Below the pieces are notes generated by a model. That model was not told the DNA's origin. It searched no databases and saw only the letters and a program-made list of their open reading frames with translations. Positions 11,075-21,696 of a DNA stretch of 64,000 bases are shown here, in pieces. Position 1 is the stretch's first letter; each line of letters begins with the position of its first letter. Source of the stretch: Takifugu bimaculatus (taxonomy: Eukaryota > Chordata > Actinopteri > Tetraodontiformes > Tetraodontidae). The position numbers and the translations under genes were made by a program. The stretch lies in the NCBI GenBank assembly GCA_004026145.2, contig SWLE01000485.1, positions 1 through 64,000 on the forward strand, written 5' to 3'.

Positions 11075-11076
<2 letters not shown>

Positions 11077-11523
11077 CCAGCTTATCAGTTCTGTTGTCAT
11101 TAACTGAATCTTTCAGCTGAAGGTAAGAAACTGTCATATATGACATATATGACATATATGACATATACATGACCGAAGTGAAGCAGAAGTTGGTCTGAAA
11201 TATATAAAATAAGAGTAATGTAGTAATTAGAACAGGTAACAGGAAGTGATGAAACAAACTTGGGGAATCATTTAGACCAAGACAAATGAGCCGATGTCTG
11301 AGGACGCTAAGCATGTTGGCTGGTCCTCACAACTTCAGAGGGCATGCAGTGTGTCTATGAAAGTCCTCACAAAGATGTGCAAGGATGTGTGTGTGTGTGT
11401 GGGTGTGTGTGTGTTAATCAACAGTAAGTTGAGTGTTTTCCTGGACAGACACCATCAGCCTCATGCAGCCAGTCAATACAGTGATCAATACTGGGAATAC
11501 AGGCAGCGTTCTAACAGCTCATT

Positions 11524-11526
<3 letters not shown>

Positions 11527-11558
<32 letters not shown>

Positions 11559-11568
11559 TGTGTGTGTG
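11527..11568. repeat. (TG)n microsatellite
   Basis: TG run with one CGCG interruption; shorter TG runs flank it at 11385-11414 and 11690-11750. Confidence 0.9.
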
Positions 11569-12007
11569 CTTCCATTATTACATTATGTTAAGTGTAAAGG
11601 CTCAACTGTTTGACGTACAGGTTCAGAGCTTCAGATACAGAGTTGAAACTGTGGTCAACACAGTTGTTACCATTGCAGTTGTGTTTCTGTGTGTACGTGT
11701 GTGTGTTTCTGTGTGTGCACGTGTGTGTGTTATAGACGTGTGTGTGTGTCTGTTACCATTTCATCGTTTGTATTTGCAGCAGCCCGTCACCGTGTGAGCA
11801 GACCAGCCCATTAGGTTCATCTGGGGTTTTTTGTTCTTGTCTGATGATCAATAAAGTTTCTGTCCATCTTTAAACGTTCTTTATGAGGCTGATGCTCGAT
11901 TGAACCAACCAATCAGCTGACAGCTGCTCAGCCTGTGTGATGTCACAATACTGGCGTGTGATTCGACAATGATTTTCATGCTGAGACGTCAGAACACACA
12001 GAAACGC

Positions 12008-12235
12008 TGTGGGGGCGGAGCCTCCCTCGGTGGGGGCGGGGCCTCCATATGCAGGGGTGGGGTCTCAGCGTAAGGGCGGGGCCTCTGTCTGTGGAGGGGT
12101 CTGTTTGGGGCGGAGACTCCTTTGTGGGGGCGGAGCCTCCATATGCAGGAGTGGGATCTCAGCGTAAGGGCGGGGCCTCTGTGGAGGGGTCTCGGTTGGG
12201 GGCGGAGCCTCTGTTTGGGGGCGGAGACCCCCCTC
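12008..12235. repeat. GC-rich minisatellite, GGGGGCGGAGCCTC units
   Basis: Irregular tandem units built on GGGGGCGGAGCCTC and GGGGCGGGGCCTC separated by CATATGCAGG or TGTTTG spacers. The GGGCGG cores resemble SP1/KLF boxes, but the array is repeat-like and its position between genes gives no clear promoter role. Confidence 0.8.
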
Positions 12236-12523
12236 TGTGACCTGCAGCCACAACAAACAAGACTGGGCCTTGAGGCCTTGAAAAGTTCTTTGATGTTCCA
12301 GGAACCTTGAACCGACCATCTTTGAACTTTTAAAGTATTTTAAAACTTATTCTGATAACTTCAGCAAATGATTCCTGTGTAAACAAAGAAGGAAGTGATG
12401 TAATTGAACAGGTCATTTCTGACCAAACCTGCGAGAGAGAAGTCCAGCAAAGGTCAAAGGTCAGTCTTTACCCGTAAACATCATCCAGATGTCCACACAG
12501 AAACATCATCATTCAAAAACAAC

Positions 12524-12529
12524 TTTATT
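12524..12529 (-). terminator. Probable galnt11 polyadenylation signal (AATAAA on minus strand)
   Basis: AATAAA on the minus strand 187 bases past the galnt11 stop codon. Confidence 0.55.
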
Positions 12530-12715
12530 CATGAGAATAAAACAGGTGTGAGACGAGGAAGCGTCCTGATCCAGGGTCACTCCAGGACTTTCCAGGTTGC
12601 TTTTAAAACTGAGAATCATTAAAAAAGTTCTGATGGAGTCAATGTCAAGACGATTCAGAGTCAACATCAAAGGGAAGAAAACCGCTGGTAAAGCCTGACC
12701 GTGATGTCATCACCC

Positions 12716-15700
12716 TCAACCCATCAGCTGCCACTTCTGCTGCGGCGAAGCGTCGCATATCGCCATGGCAACGTAACCCTTGGGCCCAACGGGCTGCGTG
12801 ACCGAGAGACACTGACCCACGGACACCTGATAGAGGCGGTCCGACTTCTGCAGGACACAAGTGGATAAATTAGCCATCAACGCTAAATCCGTCGCCATGG
12901 CAACTTTTCCTGTTCGCACGTTCCTCAAATATCAATAGAAGACGAGTTTTAACGGGTCATTGTGAGAAGCGTTAAAGAGAGAGAGCGTCTCACCCCCATG
13001 CTCCACTGCTGTGACCCCCCCGACCCGTGACACTTCATCAGTCTGGGAGGGTCAAAGGTCCGAACCTCCGATACGTCCAGACACAACAGGCCCGCCAGAA
13101 CCAGCTGACCCTCCTCATCGTAGGCCCACTCCTACACACACACACACACACACACTTAAACTTATTCTGTAGTCTGAGTGTGCGTCTGTGTGACAGTGTG
13201 TGTGTGTGTGTGTACACACTAAAACAGAGGCTTCACCTGTTCAGGATCTTGGGGGTCACAAGGTCGTAGGACCACAGCTCCGCCCTTCTGGCTGGCTCGA
13301 CCTTGGGCGACCAGACAACGGTTGGTGGCTCTGTTGTGAAGCTGGAAGAACCAGAAGAACCAGCTGATGAAACCAGGGTCGCTTTACTGAACGAAGCCTG
13401 TCAGGTGTTGGGTGGGACGTACCCGTCCTCTCTGCAGGACTTTGGGACGTTTGAGGTCCTTGTTGATGAAAAGTGGCGGATGCTTGTTGCCGTTGGAGAC
13501 GGTCTGCATTTCTGGGTAGACGTTGTCGAGGTACCAGCGAAAGGAGCGACACTGTAGCCGCTTCCTCAGCGCCACGCGGTCGCTGATGTCACCGTAGTCC
13601 CTCTCGCGCAGCTCCGGACGCATGGACAGATACTGCTCCTGACGGGACACAGGTGCACCACAGGTACGGTCACGGGGCAGCTCCTCGCCGTGGCGGCGCG
13701 TGTTTGTTACCTTGTACTCGTCCATCCAGACATGCGCCAGCCGCAAGGAATTGTGGGCCATGGTGTCCTGCCCCCCCGGGGAGCCATACGGCCTCCTCTT
13801 CCTGAAGATGTGGCCGACTCTGGAGCATGGGATGATGAGGAGCTGGCCGCCACACATCCAGATCTACGGGGGGGTGCAGAGGACACGCCGGCGCTCCACG
13901 TTAACTCGCGCTCACGTTGCCTGGATGATGCGTTCACTGACAGTCAGAAAAAGCAGCTCCTCACCCTGAAGGAGATCTCCAGGTTTTCTCCGCCCCAGAT
14001 GTCCATGCCAGCGTCGTACTGGCCCATCTCATTAAAATACTTCCTGTTGATAGCAAACAAGCCCCCAGCCATAGTGGGAGATCTGTGGGGGGGGGCAGCC
14101 GTGGTCATTGGCTCATGATGTCACCTTTATGGTCATCAGATTAATTACCTTAATTGCCCATTACCTTATTGGGTCGACGGGTCCCTTCGGGCTCTTGAGC
14201 TCTGAGGGGGGAACAGGGTCCCACTTAAAGTGCAGGCCCCAGTTGAAGCCGCCCCTGACGATGGGGGAGGGGGAGTAGGACAGCGTGTCGGCCGAGATGA
14301 TGTCGATGACGGGGCAGACGACCGTGCGGCGGTCCTCGTGGATGGAGGCCAACAGCGGTTCCAGCCACATCTGGTTCACCTCACAGTGGCTGTCCAGGAA
14401 GACCAGCACCTGGCCTGGGCACACGTCCCGCAGGCGTGAGTGTGGTCACTTCGTGGTGCCTTCACTGACCGTCACGATGCCTTCACTGACCGCCCCTTCA
14501 CAGGAGGTACCTGAGGCGTGCGCCGCTCCGATCATGCGTCCCCTGATGAGTCCTTCCCTCCTCTGGTTCCTCAGAACTTGGACTTTCCCCTGAAGCTCGG
14601 CCTGGACGTAGCGGTCCAGGTCTCCCTTCAGCTCCTCTGCAGGGAACAAAAGATGCAGCCGCATCCCATAATCGATCAATAACCCATCATTCAGATGGAC
14701 CGATGACCACAGGATGGTTCATTAATGTCAGGAGAATGTTTAAATCAAGGAATCGGGATGGAATCAGAACACCCGAGGAGAGCAGGAGCCATTTCCCATC
14801 ATGCATTGGTGTCTCCCCCCCCCCGAACAGCTGACATTACCCACAATCCTCTGCTGCCTGTCACATGCTCAAACACACTCGTGGATGGTCTCTGTCTGTA
14901 TGGATCAGCAGATGTGACCCGAACCCGAACCTCCAGAGCCGTGACCAGAACACCGCTGGACCCGGGTCCAGGAGCAGTGACGGACCAGCGCCATCGTTAG
15001 TGTTACCGAGGTCACTGTAGTCGTCCACCAGGATGATCTCGTGCAGCAGGAACGGCGGCGTGCGGTCCAGGACGCTGTGGACCGTCCGGAGCAGAGCTGA
15101 CAAGGCCTCGTTGAAAAAGCAGATCACCACACTGGCCGGAGGGAGGTCCCGAGGGTAGATCCGGTCCCGGCACCTGCACAGACCAGATCCAGATCAAACA
15201 TCCCTCGGGCCTCTGATTGGCTCAGATGACTGATGATGTCACGGTGCTGCTGGAGCTCCGAGAACCTGCACGCAACCTGGACCTGACCCGAGCCTGACCT
15301 GGACCTGACCTGGACCTGACCCGAGCCTGACCTGGACCTGACCCGAGCCTGACCTGGACCTGACCCGAGCCACACCTGGACCTGACCTGACCCGAGCCTG
15401 ACCTGGACCTGACCCGAGCCTGACCTGGACCTGACCTGACCCGAGCCTGACCTGGACCTGACCCGAGCCTGACCTGGACCTGACCTGACCCGAGCCACAC
15501 CTGGACCTGACCTGACCCGAGCCTGACCTGGACCTGACCCGAGCCTGACCTGGACCTGACCTGACCCGAGCCTGACCTGGACCTGACCCGAGCCTGACCT
15601 GGACCTGACCTGACCCGAGCCACACCTGGACCTGACCTGACCCGAGCCTGACCTGGACCTGACCCGAGCCACACCTGGACCTGACCTGACCTGAGCCTGA

Positions 15701-16731
15701 CCTGGACCTGACCCGAGCCTGACCTGGACCTGACCCGAGCCTGACCTGGACCTGACCCGAGCCACACCTGGACCTGGACCTGACCCGAGCCTGACCTGGA
15801 CCTGAACCCAGCCTGACCTGGACCTGAACTGAGCCACACCTGGACCTGACCCAAGCCTGACCTGGACCTGAACCGAGCCACACCTGGACCTGACCCAAGC
15901 CTGACCTGGACCTGAACCGAGCCTGACCTGGACCTGACCCAAGCCTGACCTGAACCGAGCCTGACCTGGACCTGACCCGAGCCACACCTGGACCTGACCC
16001 GAGCCTGACCTGGACCTGACCCGAGCCACACCTGGACCTGACCCGAGCCTGACCTGGACCTGACCCGAGCCTGACCTGGACCTGGACCTGAACCGAGCCA
16101 GACCTGGACCTGACCCGAGCCAGACCTGGACCTGGACCTGAACCCAGCCTGACCCTGACCTGGACCTGAACCCAGCCTGACCTGGACCTGGACCTGGACC
16201 TGAACCGAGCCCGACCTGGACCTGAACCGAGCCTGACCTGGACCTGGACCTGAACCGAGCCAGACCTGGACCTGACCCGAGCCTGACCTGGACCTGGACC
16301 TGAACCGAGCCAGACCTGGACCTGACCCGAGCCAGACCCTGACCTGGACCTGAACCCAGCCTGACCTGGACCTGGACCTGGACCTGAACCGAGCCCGACC
16401 TGGACCTGAACCGAGCCTGACCTGGACCTGACCCGAGCCTGACCTGGACCTGACCTGGACCTGAACCCAGCCGGACCTGGACCTGAGATCATTGAATAGG
16501 CGGTGGGTCTTACTGAGGGTCTCTGGTGTCGGGCAGGTCCCGGTGGGGGCCCAGTCTGGTGGAGATGAGGAGGTTAAAGGCGTGTCGATGGTAACCAGAG
16601 TCCCTCAGCTGCTGGTCCGCCTCGTTAAAGATCATCCCTGCAAACAAAGAGAAGAAGAAAGCTGAGTCGGGCCGAACCAGGACCAGAATCAGGAGGAATC
16701 GAATCTGATTGGACAGGTGTTGTGTTAGGGG

Positions 16732-16799
<68 letters not shown>

Positions 16800-17198
16800 A
16801 CGTTAGAATATCACTTCATCAGATGTTCAACGTTTAACCTTCGGATTATAAAGAAATTGACATAATTCTGTAATCTAGTCTCAAAAAACCCGACAGACAT
16901 GCAAGAACCTTCCCAACGCGCCGGGCCAACAGCAGAACAGAACCTTCTGCTCCCAGAAGCACCCAGACACGTGGCGGCGCTCACCCATCTCTGCTGAAAG
17001 ATCGGATCTCTTATTGGACGCTTTGTGCGCCGCCCTCGGATTATCCTGGTTCTGTGCGAGCGGGCGGCTGTGGCGCACGGGGGTCCGGTTGTGGCCAGGA
17101 TCTGCTCCCTTGGAGAAGTAGAGGAAGAGGAGGATGGACCAAGTTGCAGAGGTAACAAGGCAGCCATAGCAGAAGTACCTGAGCGTCACACTGGCCAT
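12716..17198 (-). CDS. galnt11: Polypeptide N-acetylgalactosaminyltransferase 11
   Basis: Eleven exons in phase: 16985-17198, 16514-16637, 15007-15173, 14511-14636, 14165-14414, 13965-14082, 13711-13863, 13423-13638, 13237-13341, 12994-13131, 12716-12847 (580 aa; human about 608). It is a type II Golgi membrane enzyme that transfers GalNAc to Ser/Thr, starting mucin-type O-glycans. Seen: N-terminal MASVTLRYFCYGC and hydrophobic anchor; GT-A fold with SVVICFFNEALSALLRT, manganese motif DSH in FLDSHCEVN, and the Gal/GalNAcT motif NWGLHFKWD with MDIWGGENLEISFR; then a ricin-like lectin domain with CLVAQGRASQKGG, LCLDVSE and GQCLSV repeats. The start and end match GALNT11, known to glycosylate Notch1 and LRP receptors (literature). 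The only ATG in frame at the N terminus is at 17196-17198. Confidence 0.96.
15285..16490. repeat. 22-bp minisatellite, about 1.2 kb, in galnt11 intron
   Basis: More than 50 units, mostly 22 bp, share the core CCTGACCTGGACCTGACCC followed by GAG; variants carry CACACC, AACCGAG or lengthened GGACCT runs. The array fills most of the intron between exons 2 and 3. Minus-strand open frames of 270-417 aa rich in Gly/Ser/Arg over it are repeat artefacts. Confidence 0.97.
16737..16797. repeat. (TG)n microsatellite in galnt11 intron
   Basis: About 60 bp of pure TG. Confidence 0.95.
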
Positions 17199-17229
17199 GG
17201 TGGGCAAGCGAGCATCACTTTACATGGCA

Positions 17230-17325
17230 CTGTTAGAGAGAGAGAGAGAGAGACAGGGAGAGAGAGAGAGAGGGAGAGAGACAGGGAGACAGGGAGGGAG
17301 AGAGAGAGACAGGGAGACAGGGTTA
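17230..17325. repeat. GA-rich repeat
   Basis: GAGAGAGAGACAGG-type units directly upstream of the galnt11 first coding exon. Confidence 0.85.
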
Positions 17326-17989
17326 CCGGGTGTCGGTGCTGACCCGGTGTGGGCTGGTTTGTGGACAGGTTCGCTCCTCTGATGCTAAACTGACCACCTG
17401 CCGGGTTCCAGAAGACTCGTTGCAGATCGGTTTGGGTTTTTGTCTGTACTAATGTTCTGGTTCTGGAGATTCTGGCCTCCTGTCCAGACGCTCCTGGGAC
17501 CAGAGTCACATGAACCTGTCAATCATTCACCGTCCACGCTGAAGTGATCAGCTGATGAGTTTATAACCGCGTAATAACAACTAGATCAACTTCGATCAAA
17601 CCTTCTGAAGTATCAGAATTAGCTTTAGATCCGAACATGTAATGAACGAGGCCAAAATCTCACATTAATCCCACCAATAATCTTTTACTCTGGAATTTAA
17701 AAGCTCTTAAACTCGTTTGCTCGAGCTGTGCGTGTTCGGTAAAGGGCCGTGCTCGTTCTGAGGGACATGTTAACGGGTCAAGGACCCATTCATGCTAACG
17801 CTCAGCTGTTTCACTCACGCTTCTTTCCCCGGACGGTTCGGTGGTTCTGAGTGGTTCTGGAGGCGGGTTGGGAGCGTGTACGAGCCGGTACCAGCCTCCC
17901 CCGCCGCCCTGCTTCGGTCCCCCGGGTTTTCTGCTAAAGGTTTGACGGTAAATAACCCGCAGACACAAACATCGGTTCTTCAATCTGGT

Positions 17990-18040
17990 AGCTCAGGCAA
18001 CGCACCGTCCGTCACGTGACTTCCGCTCCGAATTGTCACA
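17990..18040. promoter_or_regulatory. Candidate galnt11 promoter elements: palindromic E-box and ETS site
   Basis: GTCACGTGAC at 18011-18020 is a perfect ten-base palindrome of the USF/MITF/TFEB type, and it overlaps CTTCCG, an ETS core, at 18020-18024. Such pairs are common at TATA-less promoters. Assignment to galnt11 is by position only. Confidence 0.45.
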
Positions 18041-18257
18041 ATAAAGCGCGTTGCCGTCACGGCCTTCAAAATAAAACTGCAGACATTCTAAACGGCCACT
18101 GGCTCAAAACAGCGCCCCCTGTAGTATTCCCAGCTACTTAACAGTCACACACAATAACAACACAATCATTTTGCTAAATTAAAGTCCAAGTTTGAGCATC
18201 AGAAATTCTGGCAGGTTACGTAATGAAACACTCTAAAATCATTAAGATGTAAAATAT

Positions 18258-19006
18258 TTTATTTTATGTAAATGATTCTAAATTAGATTCCACATTATCC
18301 CCAAAACAAAAAAAACATCATCACACTGCATTGATATAACAAAAATATTGTCTAACTGTACAGATCAGCAGAGTTGAGTCCTGACAGAAGCGTATGTACA
18401 TGACAGCAGGACTCAGCAAAAGGCTCATGATGCCTGCAGCCCAAACGCTGGGATAAAAAACAAAAAAACAAAGACGCTCAACTCACGTCAAGGCCGCAGA
18501 GGCCCGACCCGACGCTCAGGAAGCACCGAGTTTATTCACAGTCGTTGTCCGGCGCCGGGACGGGAAACACAACATTTTATTTGAGGGAAGCTGCAGCTGC
18601 TACTGGCAGCTGGAGGTGAGGATGAGGATGCTCAGGCTCCTTTGAAGGACAGAGGTTTTCTTCTATAATACACATATTTACACACTGTGAATGTAAAAAA
18701 TAGCTTGATTCAGTAATAAATACAGACAGAAAAATCTCTTACTTTACAGGAAATTGACAAAAGGCAGGAGGGAAGCGTCTGCTTTTGTAGTTTTGTGATT
18801 TTAGTGCAACTTCACAGACTTCCCTTTCATGTACATCGTATACGCAGAGGACCAGCCTCATAAGCCCCGCCTCCCTGTCAGTCACCCTGCCCATCTGCTG
18901 TACAATCCCCCCACTATCACCCCCCTAATTTATTTTTATTATATCTTCTGATATGAAGTGAAGTTCCACCCAGTGGCTATCAGTGCATGTTTGCGCACGT
19001 GAGTGC
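18258..19006 (-). other. kmt2c: kmt2c 3' untranslated region
   Basis: From the TGA at 19007-19009 to a minus-strand AATAAA at 18258-18263 there is no other gene. The AT-rich end with several TTTATT hexamers on the plus strand fits a 3' UTR of about 750 bases. Confidence 0.6.
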
Positions 19007-20357
19007 TCAGTTCATCCATTTTCGACAGTTGACGGCTCCACAGTGACACGGGATCTTATGTTGATCATCCTCCAGGTCGAACTTGTAGTCATATGACAGC
19101 TGAGGCACAGAGAAAGGCATGTGAATACACGTGCAGCCCCCCCCCCCCCCCCCCCAGAGTGCTGGAGGACTGGGCACCTACTTCCTCTCCTCTCTGGATG
19201 CGCCTGCAGGAGCTGATGATGATCTTGTTCTCCTTCTCAACAGACACCACCTCCGTGATGCAGTTGGGGGAACATGAATGGTTAATGTACCTGTCAATCA
19301 CAGACGGAGGGCGGGGTTATGCAAAAGTCCAAACGAGAATAACCATCGACACCGCTCACCAACATCCTGAGGGGGGGGGGGGGTTAACATATGGAGGAGT
19401 TGTGAGGGCAATGACGCAGTTTCAGGCGGGTTTGGACCGTAGTCTGAAGTTAGTTTGAGTTAATAGTTCTGGTAAAAGCTGCTCATCTTGGTGCTACAGA
19501 GCTAAAGCGGAGCTGCATGATCGGTGCTGTGCAGCAACAGTGGACCAGCTGCTCACACAGTTCTGTCCCAACTGGGGCAGATCTCAGCCGTCTGGCCTCC
19601 TGCCGGTCCCACTGGACCCTGCTAGCATTATTCATGAGTGTGTGACGGTGTGGGTCATGTGACCAGTTCTTCTCACCTGGCTGGTCCTCCTGTGATGGTG
19701 GCGTCGATCACGAAGTCATTATCGATCCTGAACATGTACACACCTCGGTTCTACACAAACCAGCGCAGACACACGAGACATGACAAACACGTCAATCGCA
19801 TTATTACAGATAACCGTTTCCATGACGACGAGGCCTGAGTCTGGCAGCAGGAAATTACCTGCGACTCGTACAGCCGCTCTTTACGATTGGCCACTTCGCT
19901 CCTGATGATAGTGCCGATGTACTCGATGACCATGGTGCACTTCTCAATGTCCCTGGCAGCATACAGGCCCAGGCCCTGGGAACACACACACACGCACACG
20001 CACACGCACACACACACACAGACACACACGCACGCACACACACGCACACACACAGAGACACACACACACACGCACACACAGACACACATCATGAATTACA
20101 ATTATGTCCCAATCCAAGTCCTCGACAGCCCCGCGTGTTTTCACCCGTGACTCACCTGGATTCTGGACCGGGCCAGGTACACATTGCTCTTCCATTCCGC
20201 CTTCATGCGCCGGTACTGGGAGGACTTGGAGTGGCGGCCTTGGTGGGCCCCGGCCACGGACTCTCCCGGGGACAGAGAGATGACGCCTGGTACGAGACCA
20301 ACAATGGAGCCCACTGTGCCCTGACACCTGGGAGCAATGCTGGTCAGCAGGTTGGGT
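19007..20357 (-). CDS. kmt2c: kmt2c exons for SET and post-SET domains
   Basis: Five exons: 20156-20357, 19859-19975, 19677-19750, 19182-19290 and 19007-19099. They encode HSKSSQYRRMKAEWK, then SET with GLGLYAARDIEK (cofactor loop), VIEYIGTIIR, the catalytic RYINHSCSPNC, and GEELSYDYKFD, ending in the zinc-binding post-SET CHCGAVNCRKWMN. The S-adenosylmethionine and catalytic tyrosine positions appear intact, so the enzyme should be active. Phases close across all four introns. Confidence 0.96.
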
Positions 20358-21608
20358 CTAAGAGACACGTGTACCACAACGGCATTAACGGACAAAGCGA
20401 GGACATTCTGGCTGGTTCTTACAACTGGAAAGGTTCAGATTGGTTCTCAGGTCCCAGTCTGAAATGGGTTGAGGCTCTGGTCAAGATTGACAGGTGCAAC
20501 AACTGATTTATATCAGTCATTCAATTCAAAAAGTAAACGCGAACCTTCGACGATCAGTACGGAGCAGCTGGAACATGTTCTCAGGAGGTGGTCTGGGCTC
20601 CTTTAGGTGACCAACTGCAGTAATGCAGCTCAGCATGGGGCCACCAGTCTGTGGTCCTGCTCAGGGGTTCTGGAGGTCCAGCTTGTTCTGACCTTTGGCT
20701 CTTCAACTTTGATTACTGTGCCCTAACCCTCTAACCCCCTCGCCACATACCCTCTGGGGTTCAGGTCCGGTGTCTCGGGTCAGACAGGATGTGCTGGTGC
20801 AGGCTCAGGGGTGGTTCTGGCAGCAGAATCCCGGCATTTACTCTGTCCAGTATGGCCCCAGCTAAGGTTACGCAACAGCTCGTTTCCATGGGGTGCCAGG
20901 CAGGGTGCCAGCAGTACTGTGATGGTTGGATCCAGGTCCTGGATCCTCCTGAAGGTCCGACTCCAGGTGCAGTCTGAATCTCAATGGTCTTGAATGATCT
21001 TTCTTTTTTGATCCGCTCAAGGTGGCTCTGCACATTTTATACCGCCTCTTTCTTTACGTTCACCTTTCCATTAAGGTCCCTGGACACAACAGAGCAGCAG
21101 CGAGTCCGTTTGATGTCCGACCCTCTTCAGGGGTCAGTGATGGGCTTCTGGACATGTGTCCGGACAGGTCTTCTCCATGAGGGTGGCGCCCCCCTCAACA
21201 CGCTGGGACCATTTAAGGGCTCAGGAGCCTTTGCAGCTGTTTGCTAATTAAAATTTAACACCAAGAGTCTCCGGACTGAACTTCCTCACAAGATTCTAAT
21301 TTGAATTTCAGGTTTTCTTGCACCATCAGCCAAAATCTCCCAACTCAAAAGAAATAAGTCATTTCAGTTTCCTCAGATGCAGCTGTAGCTGGTTGGAGAA
21401 GGTAAGAGGATGGGTCTAAGCGGTCCTCACAAAGATAGAACGAGAGAGAGAGTGTGTGTGTGTGAGAGTGACTGAGTTACCTCTTATTCTGATAAGCTTT
21501 GGGTTCGGAGCGGGCCGACCCAGATGGGTTGAAGGCCAGAGGCCACTCCATTAAAGGGTTTCTTCCAAAACGAAAGGTGTAGCGTTCACAGTTCTCCACA
21601 CCTGGCAG

Positions 21609-21696
<88 letters not shown>

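Larger units (their letters stand above)
10862..12523. other. Region between chondrolectin and galnt11, no confirmed gene
   Basis: Upstream of the chondrolectin ATG lie long CA and TG microsatellites, short ATATGACAT repeats (11137-11168) and a GC-rich minisatellite at 12008-12235. Between about 11294 and 11855 there are exon-like patches and an AATAAA on the plus strand at 11850-11855, described under findings, but no convincing protein. Confidence 0.5.
17199..18257. other. galnt11 upstream region
   Basis: No protein is supported. A GA-rich repeat lies at 17230-17325, then unique sequence. A GC-richer stretch at about 17830-18040 is the best candidate for the galnt11 promoter or first untranslated exon, after which the 3' end of kmt2c begins. 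Confidence 0.5.

Noticed and set aside
15124..16492. Gly/Ser/Arg-rich minus-strand frames of 269-417 aa
   Set aside because: They lie within the galnt11 intron minisatellite and change frame without loss of openness, as expected from a stop-free repeat.
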